NCBI RefSeq assembly: GCF_002160765.1
Contig: NZ_NFLF01000027.1
Coordinates: 1 to 37,735, forward strand
Length of the DNA: 37,735 bases
DNA from: Lachnoclostridium sp. An138
Lineage (GTDB): Bacteria > Bacillota > Clostridia > Lachnospirales > Lachnospiraceae
Reading direction: 5' to 3'
Made by a program: the position numbers and the translations under genes. Below the pieces are notes generated by a model. The model was not told the DNA's origin. It did not search any database and saw only the letters and a list, made by a program, of their open reading frames with translations. Positions 33,389 to 37,735 of this stretch are shown in pieces (the first letter of the stretch is position 1; each line of letters opens with the position of its first letter).

Positions 33389-34297
33389 ATGGAAGAGAAA
33401 CTGACCATGGACGACTACGCAACCGAGCTGGAGGCTTCCCTGCGCAAAGTACAGGAAGGCGACGTGCTGACCGGAACTGTCATCGGCGTATCTGATACGG
33501 AAGTTACCGTAGATTTAAAATCTTACACAGACGGAATTATCCGCGCGGAAGATTATTCAGAAGATCCGTCCTTTTCCATCAAGAGCGATGTTCATGTAGG
33601 GGACGAGGTAACCGCTACCGTTCTGCGCACAGATGACGGCCAGGGACATCTCCTTCTTTCCAGAAAGGCCGCGGCGGACGATGTGGCCTGGAAAAAGCTG
33701 CAGCAGTATCTGGAGGAAAAAACCGTGCTGGACGTAAAGGTCGGCGGCGTGGTAAAGGGTGGAGTCGTCGCTTACGTAGAGGGCATCCGCGGCTTTATTC
33801 CGGCTTCCAAGCTTTCCTTAAGCTATGTGGAAAATCTGGAAGACTGGCTGAATAAAGAGATTCAGGTACAGGTTATCACCGTGGAGCCGGAAAAGAAGAG
33901 ACTGGTTCTCTCTGCCCGTGAGCTCTTAAGAGAAAAGGCGGCCGAGGAGCGCCGCGCAAAGATTTCCAACGTACAGGTTGGTCTTGTGACAGAAGGAAAG
34001 GTAGAAAGCATCCAGCCCTACGGCGCATTCATCGATCTGGGCGACGGCCTCTCCGGCCTGGTTCACGTATCCCAGATTTCCGACAAGCGTATCAAGACAC
34101 CGGACGCTGTCCTGAAAGTCGGCGATACCGTAAAAGTAAAGGTTATCGCCATCAAGGACGGCAAGCTGTCCCTGAGCATGAAAGCGCTGAAAGATGTGGC
34201 CGCTGAGGAAGTGCGCGAAGAGAAAGTTGTGCTTCCCAAGAGCGAAGAACTGACCACGAACCTGGGCGAGCTGTTCAAGAATATCAAGCTTAACTGA
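33389..34297 (+). CDS. S1-domain RNA-binding protein (short ribosomal protein S1 homologue)
   Basis: 302 residues from the ATG at 33389 (SD AAAAGGGG); in-frame extension to 33335 would begin at the promoter and is rejected. Three S1 domains start near residues 21, 107 and 193, the last with VTEGKVESIQPYGAFIDLG, the most canonical. Gram-positive S1 homologues commonly have four domains, this one three, and it is separate from any ispH fusion. It probably aids mRNA binding to the ribosome. High-expression codon use and a strong terminator fit a housekeeping gene. Confidence 0.88.
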   Translation: MEEKLTMDDYATELEASLRKVQEGDVLTGTVIGVSDTEVTVDLKSYTDGIIRAEDYSEDPSFSIKSDVHVGDEVTATVLRTDDGQGHLLLSRKAAADDVAWKKLQQYLEEKTVLDVKVGGVVKGGVVAYVEGIRGFIPASKLSLSYVENLEDWLNKEIQVQVITVEPEKKRLVLSARELLREKAAEERRAKISNVQVGLVTEGKVESIQPYGAFIDLGDGLSGLVHVSQISDKRIKTPDAVLKVGDTVKVKVIAIKDGKLSLSMKALKDVAAEEVREEKVVLPKSEELTTNLGELFKNIKLN

Positions 34298-34401
34298 TTA
34301 GCTGTACGGCCGGCTGATACAAACTGTTTCCATATCCAAAAAGGCGGCCCTGAACCTGTGGTTCCGAGGCCGTCCGGCAGATATGCCGTTCATCAAAATA
34401 A

Positions 34402-34448
34402 GAGTGCTGCTCTTCTGCAAATTTTTGTTTTGCAGGAAAGCAGCACTC
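34402..34448 (+). terminator. Terminator of the S1-domain gene
   Basis: GAGTGCTGCT (34402-34411) pairs with AGCAGCACTC (34439-34448), with an inner CTGCA/TGCAG pair. CTATTTTAATTTT follows. Another G+C-rich inverted repeat (GGCGGCC/GGCCGTCC) lies at about 34343-34376. Confidence 0.8.
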
Positions 34449-34573
34449 CTATTTTAATTTTCCCAAACACTTCCTGATGATTGCTCCGACAGACAGCCTG
34501 TCTGCAGATTATGAAATGCAGCCTCACAGCCCGCCCCCACAGGAAAATAAGCAGGATTAAAACCTTTTCTTAT

Positions 34574-35557
34574 TCAGCACACCTTCTCAATGACATCCTT
34601 CAGCCGCCAGCGCTCTTCTTCTGTGAGAAACGCGGCATCTGCCGCATTCAGAAGAAGGGTCTTTCGTTCCTCCTGCGTCATTCCAAGCTCCTCCTGAAGA
34701 AGCCGGAATTCCCGGTCTATCGTCGTATCGGAAACTGTCATATTGTCTGTGTTGACCGTCACCGCCAGTCCCTGCCGCAGATACTGGAGCACCGGATGCT
34801 CTGAAAGAGACGGAACGGCCTTTGTCTGCACGTTGCTGCTGGGACACATTTCCAGAGGAATATGCCGTTTCCGAAGCTCTGCCAGAAGCTCTGCGTCTTC
34901 TCCGGCACGCACGCCATGGCCGATCCGGCAGGCTCCCATACGGAGAGCCGCCCACACGCTTTCCGCCCCGTCCGCTTCTCCGGCATGAATGGTAAACGGT
35001 ACAGACAGCTCCCGTGCCAGAGCAAAGACTTTCTCATAATCCTCCGTGGGATACAGGGCCTCTGCACCGGCCAGATCCACCGCGGCCACGCCGCGGCCCA
35101 GATATGCCGCCGCTGTCCGCACCGTCAGAAGGTTTTCCTCCAGATTGTCCGTGCCGCGCATACAGCACAGGATCAGCTTTGCCTTAAAAAACGAGCCTGC
35201 CAGGGCCTCCTGCAGCCCCAGGATGGCAGCTTTCACCACCTGGTCCTGTGTGAGCCCCTTTTTGGTATGAAGCTGGGGTGCAAAACGAATCTCCGCATAC
35301 AGCATTCCCTGCTCCTTCAGGGAACTGGCCAGCGTATACATGCCTTTCCGGATCGCTTCCTTCGTCTGCAGCACCAGAAGAGGCAGATCAAACTTTTCCA
35401 GATATTCATTCAGACTTTCACAGTCTGCCGGAGCCGTCAGAAAGAGCTTCAGCTCATCCGGCTCCCGGGCCGGAAGCTTGATTCCCTGCTCGTCTGCCAG
35501 CTCCAGCACCGTGCGCGGCAGCAGAGAGCCGTCAAAATGTAAATGCAAATCTATCAT
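34574..35557 (-). CDS. add: Adenosine deaminase
   Basis: 327 residues. It deaminates adenosine to inosine for purine salvage. Zinc ligands H5 and H7 (LHLHFDGSL), HAGE in mid-protein, GHGVR and a final Asp in NTDNMTVS (usual family form is S/T-D-D-P) are seen; the last motif's variation is tolerated in related deaminases. ATG at 35557 with SD AAAGGGG, overlapping the rpn-like stop (ATGA). It ends at 34574, with the S1 terminator region beyond. Confidence 0.94.
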   Translation of the reverse strand: MIDLHLHFDGSLLPRTVLELADEQGIKLPAREPDELKLFLTAPADCESLNEYLEKFDLPLLVLQTKEAIRKGMYTLASSLKEQGMLYAEIRFAPQLHTKKGLTQDQVVKAAILGLQEALAGSFFKAKLILCCMRGTDNLEENLLTVRTAAAYLGRGVAAVDLAGAEALYPTEDYEKVFALARELSVPFTIHAGEADGAESVWAALRMGACRIGHGVRAGEDAELLAELRKRHIPLEMCPSSNVQTKAVPSLSEHPVLQYLRQGLAVTVNTDNMTVSDTTIDREFRLLQEELGMTQEERKTLLLNAADAAFLTEEERWRLKDVIEKVC

Positions 35558-36525
35558 CGTCTGTCCCCTTTATCTGCAAATCCTAATCCTTCAGCTGCGA
35601 TGGGCACGTTACACCTCGTTTTACTGCTGTTCCATCTGTTCTTCAAATGCCGCAAAGCTTCCCAGCGCGCCGCAAGCTTGAGCCATCTCTTCAATACATC
35701 CGGATTTTCTTCCTCCTCTATCCGCTTCTGAAGCTTCTCCGGAATTTTCCCATAGTCCTCTAAAAGCTCAAGAATGTCTGCCGTTCTGCGCTGCTGATCT
35801 GCTCTTTGCGCAGCTTCTTTCCGTTCATAATAAATTTTTTCTTCCAGCAGCATATACTCTTCTCTCACCTCCGGCCGCACCTTCACCTTTTCCACATGCC
35901 GGTGAATCCTCTGCAGCATTTCTCCCTTTACGTTTTCTTCCGTACTGTTCTGGAGATAATCCAGCATCTGCCGAATCTCCGGACTGCCTCCCTTTATCCC
36001 TGCTGTATTAAGATAAATGTACCTCAATCCATCCTGATAGTCAAGTTCCGGAACTTCCTCGCATTTATTTCGGAAACGGTACATCATATAACCTTCTCCG
36101 AAAGGATCATACGGAAGTATCATGATAACATACAGATTCGGAAGTCTGGAAAAATCCCACTCTCCGCTTCTCAGATAACGCCCGTCAATCCTTCCCTGAT
36201 AAAATCGATTATGCTTCTCCAGACTTCCTTCTTTTGGATGGTAAAGACAGGGTTCAATATCATAGACATTGAGCACCGGCTCTGTGTCTTCCACTACCTC
36301 CACATCCATGCGGATTCCCCGAAGCGCAGGACTGTAAGCTGGAATCACTTTCTGAGTGTTCACCCGTACTTTTCCGATTTCACGCTCCAGCAGTATCGAC
36401 AGCAGAAGACGGCAGAACTCTTCGCCGCCCTCCGGATCAGATGCCGCTACATTCATCAGAAAATCATCCATCACATTCAAATCCTCCAGGCTGCGCCTGC
36501 GAATACTCCTCGTAGTTTTTTCCAT
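35554..36525 (-). CDS. Rpn-family PD-(D/E)XK nuclease/putative transposase
   Basis: 323 residues, typical for the recombination-promoting nuclease family common in Lachnospiraceae. The N-terminal FCRLLLSILLEREIGKV and core RMDVEVVED then YDIEP are the nuclease strands; the usual ExQ/ExK reads EPC, so activity is uncertain. A long charged helix (about 215-290) and basic tail follow. ATG at 36525, SD AGTGAGG. It overlaps add by 4 nt, which is odd for a mobile-type gene beside a salvage enzyme. Not flanked by terminal repeats that I could see. Confidence 0.82.
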   Translation of the reverse strand: MEKTTRSIRRRSLEDLNVMDDFLMNVAASDPEGGEEFCRLLLSILLEREIGKVRVNTQKVIPAYSPALRGIRMDVEVVEDTEPVLNVYDIEPCLYHPKEGSLEKHNRFYQGRIDGRYLRSGEWDFSRLPNLYVIMILPYDPFGEGYMMYRFRNKCEEVPELDYQDGLRYIYLNTAGIKGGSPEIRQMLDYLQNSTEENVKGEMLQRIHRHVEKVKVRPEVREEYMLLEEKIYYERKEAAQRADQQRRTADILELLEDYGKIPEKLQKRIEEEENPDVLKRWLKLAARWEALRHLKNRWNSSKTRCNVPIAAEGLGFADKGDRR

Positions 36526-36849
36526 TCTTACCTCACTCTCCGGCGATGCACGGAATCAAAAAATTCCATTCCGGCCCAATGAGACATTTCCGCACAATTT
36601 TTGTTCCGGCACTCGCCTAATTAAATAAAAGTATCCTGTGAAAAACATTGGCGATTTGCCAGAACTTCCCCCTGCGGGATTGAAATTCCCTGAAACAAGC
36701 AGAAAGATTTTCACCTGTTTCACATATATCAAAAATATTGCATTATGTCAACTCTGTTTTCAGCAGAAAAATATCCCTGTCAGAAATTCCGACAGGGACA
36801 CCTGAAGTTTCATTCATATCTGCCAACCCTCTGGCCTCAATCCATCCTG
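36526..36849. other. Noncoding gap between fsa and the rpn-like gene
   Basis: 324 bp, A+T-rich in the middle. It holds the fsa terminator (36774-36798) and the upstream region of the rpn-like gene. No convincing -10/-35 pair, RNA structure or ORF was seen otherwise. Confidence 0.6.
36774..36798 (-). terminator. Terminator of the aldolase gene
   Basis: A perfect 8-bp stem TCCCTGTC/GACAGGGA with a 9-nt loop. TATTTTTC follows on the minus strand. It is 52 bp past the fsa stop. Confidence 0.75.
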
Positions 36850-37527
36850 TCAGCCACAGTCCAGCATGGTCTTCCCCTTACCGCAGAGCTTTTCAAAATC
36901 TCTGCGGAAGGTGTTCAGTGCTGCAGTTACTGAATCGTTCTTAATCAGCAGTTCAAGAACATCCGGGGAAATCGTCGTCGCTCCGATCCCATACTCGCAG
37001 AGGGAAATAACCTGGCGGGAATTCTTGAAACTGGCCGCCAGCACCTCTGTATGGAACTTGTAATTGCGGAACATATCGTGAATCTCCTTGGCTGTGCGCA
37101 CACCGTCGGAACCAAGGTTATCAATGCGGTTTATGTAAGGCGCTACATAAAGAGCTCCTGCCTTTGCAGCCAGAAAAGCCTGCATCTGGGTATAAATTGC
37201 GGTGGCCGTCACATTGATTCCGGCTGCCGCCAGGATACGGATAGCCTTCAGGCCCTCCTTGGTAGTCGGAATCTTGATATAGGTATCGTCTCCCAGTTCC
37301 TTGCGGATCTTGTAAGCTTCCTCTACCATATTGTCGGCATGATCGCTGACCACCTGCACATGCAGCTCGCCTTCCTCGATAAAATCGCGGATCTCCTTGA
37401 GCACTTCATAGGGCGGGCGCTTTTCCTTGGCCAGAATCGTCGGATTACAGGTCACGCCGTCCATGGGGAAAAACTCATACATGGAACGAATCTCATCAAT
37501 GTTCGCATTGTCAATAATCAGTTTCAT
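36850..37527 (-). CDS. fsa: Transaldolase-family fructose-6-phosphate aldolase (Fsa/TalC-like)
   Basis: 225 residues, the short Fsa/TalC class (about 215-220). The barrel begins MKLIIDNANIDEI, with the Schiff-base K85 in YIKIPTT, exactly the family position, and TATAIYTQMQA, where the Tyr/Gln distinguish Fsa from classical transaldolase. It may either cleave fructose 6-phosphate or act as the cell's transaldolase; sequence alone does not decide. ATG at 37527 with SD AGGAGGAAGAG. Monocistronic. Confidence 0.92.
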   Translation of the reverse strand: MKLIIDNANIDEIRSMYEFFPMDGVTCNPTILAKEKRPPYEVLKEIRDFIEEGELHVQVVSDHADNMVEEAYKIRKELGDDTYIKIPTTKEGLKAIRILAAAGINVTATAIYTQMQAFLAAKAGALYVAPYINRIDNLGSDGVRTAKEIHDMFRNYKFHTEVLAASFKNSRQVISLCEYGIGATTISPDVLELLIKNDSVTAALNTFRRDFEKLCGKGKTMLDCG

Positions 37528-37551
37528 TCTCTCTTCCTCCTGATTTTTCTT

Positions 37552-37577
37552 GGTAGTGTCAAAACTACCTTCTTTTT
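37552..37577 (+). other. Hairpin with T-run near the window end
   Basis: GGTAGT, GTCAAA, ACTACC (37552-37569) followed by TTCTTTTTTT. It faces the plus-strand gene starting at 37702 and lies in the fsa leader. It could be an operator, a terminator or the terminal region of an insertion sequence. Confidence 0.3.
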
Positions 37578-37701
37578 TTATTGTAAAAGTTACGCTTTAC
37601 CTTGATTTTTCGGAGGTTTGCAAATAAAAAGAGCATTGACCTCCCTTTTCTGGTATAATGTCAATCGCCAAACCAACCTTATACAAAAGGAGCCAACGCT
37701 C

Positions 37702-37735
37702 ATGGACATTATACTTTATCTTCTCACCATTATTC
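37702..37735 (+). CDS. N-terminal fragment of an unidentified gene (runs off window)
   Basis: ATG at 37702 with SD AAAGGAG 9 nt upstream and an extended -10 (TGG then TATAAT) about 40 bp before. Only MDIILYLLTII is visible, a hydrophobic start. It may be a transposase or membrane protein; identity cannot be called. Confidence 0.5.
   Translation, partial: MDIILYLLTII

Noticed and set aside
1-37735. CRISPR arrays, rRNA operons, complete prophage or conjugative elements
   Set aside because: No regularly spaced direct repeats of CRISPR type, rRNA motifs, or phage/conjugation genes seen. The two recombinases are explained better as invertases than as integrases.

Overview
The window looks like a chromosomal segment of a gut-type anaerobic Clostridia bacterium, most likely Lachnospiraceae. 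The grounds are Gram-positive ribosome binding sites, a sortase-type surface protein with a QTGD variant signal, a clostridial-style urease cluster, an Rpn-type nuclease and a second ClpX-like ATPase. This placement is inference from gene content; no marker gene was searched.

Left part (1-9.8 kb, accessory, relatively A+T-rich): two tandem copies of one cassette, all on the minus strand. Each cassette has a 280-residue tyrosine recombinase, an invertible DNA segment of about 370-386 bp bounded by 26-bp inverted repeats, and a large secreted surface protein. The two recombinases are about 79% identical by hand alignment. Each repeat is quasi-palindromic (ACAACATAAT, 4-bp centre, ATTATGTTGT), as expected for a tyrosine recombinase site. 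The arms are common to both cassettes but the 4-bp centre differs (ACGG versus GGTG). Each segment carries a conserved promoter pointing away from the surface gene, so as assembled both switches read as OFF. This paired phase-variation system, with dedicated recombinases and spacer-coded site identity, is the main discovery candidate. A small XRE regulator sits between the cassettes.

Middle (9.8-21 kb): a probable small RNA; the pyrBI aspartate carbamoyltransferase operon; a divergent small PH-domain-like protein; RNase P RNA (rnpB), whose promoter overlaps the ureD stop codon; and a complete urease operon ureA-B-C-I-E-F-G-D. The urease operon has a leader with an intrinsic terminator directly upstream of ureA, intercistronic repeats and hairpins, and a stop codon at position 3 of the apparent full-length ureI frame. 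Then follow a homocysteine S-methyltransferase family gene with a structured leader, a tRNA-Pro(GGG), and an sdpR-sdpI type pair.

Right part (21-37.7 kb): mostly housekeeping and protein quality control. It contains lon, superoxide dismutase, an overlapping operon (clpX-like, acyltransferase, coiled-coil protein, DUF3810 metalloprotease-like, Nudix), htrA, a Csp-like subtilase, aroD, a three-S1-domain RNA-binding protein, an rpn nuclease gene overlapping add (adenosine deaminase), and a transaldolase-like aldolase (fsa/talC). At the very end is the start of another plus-strand gene. No CRISPR array, rRNA or complete insertion sequence was seen.
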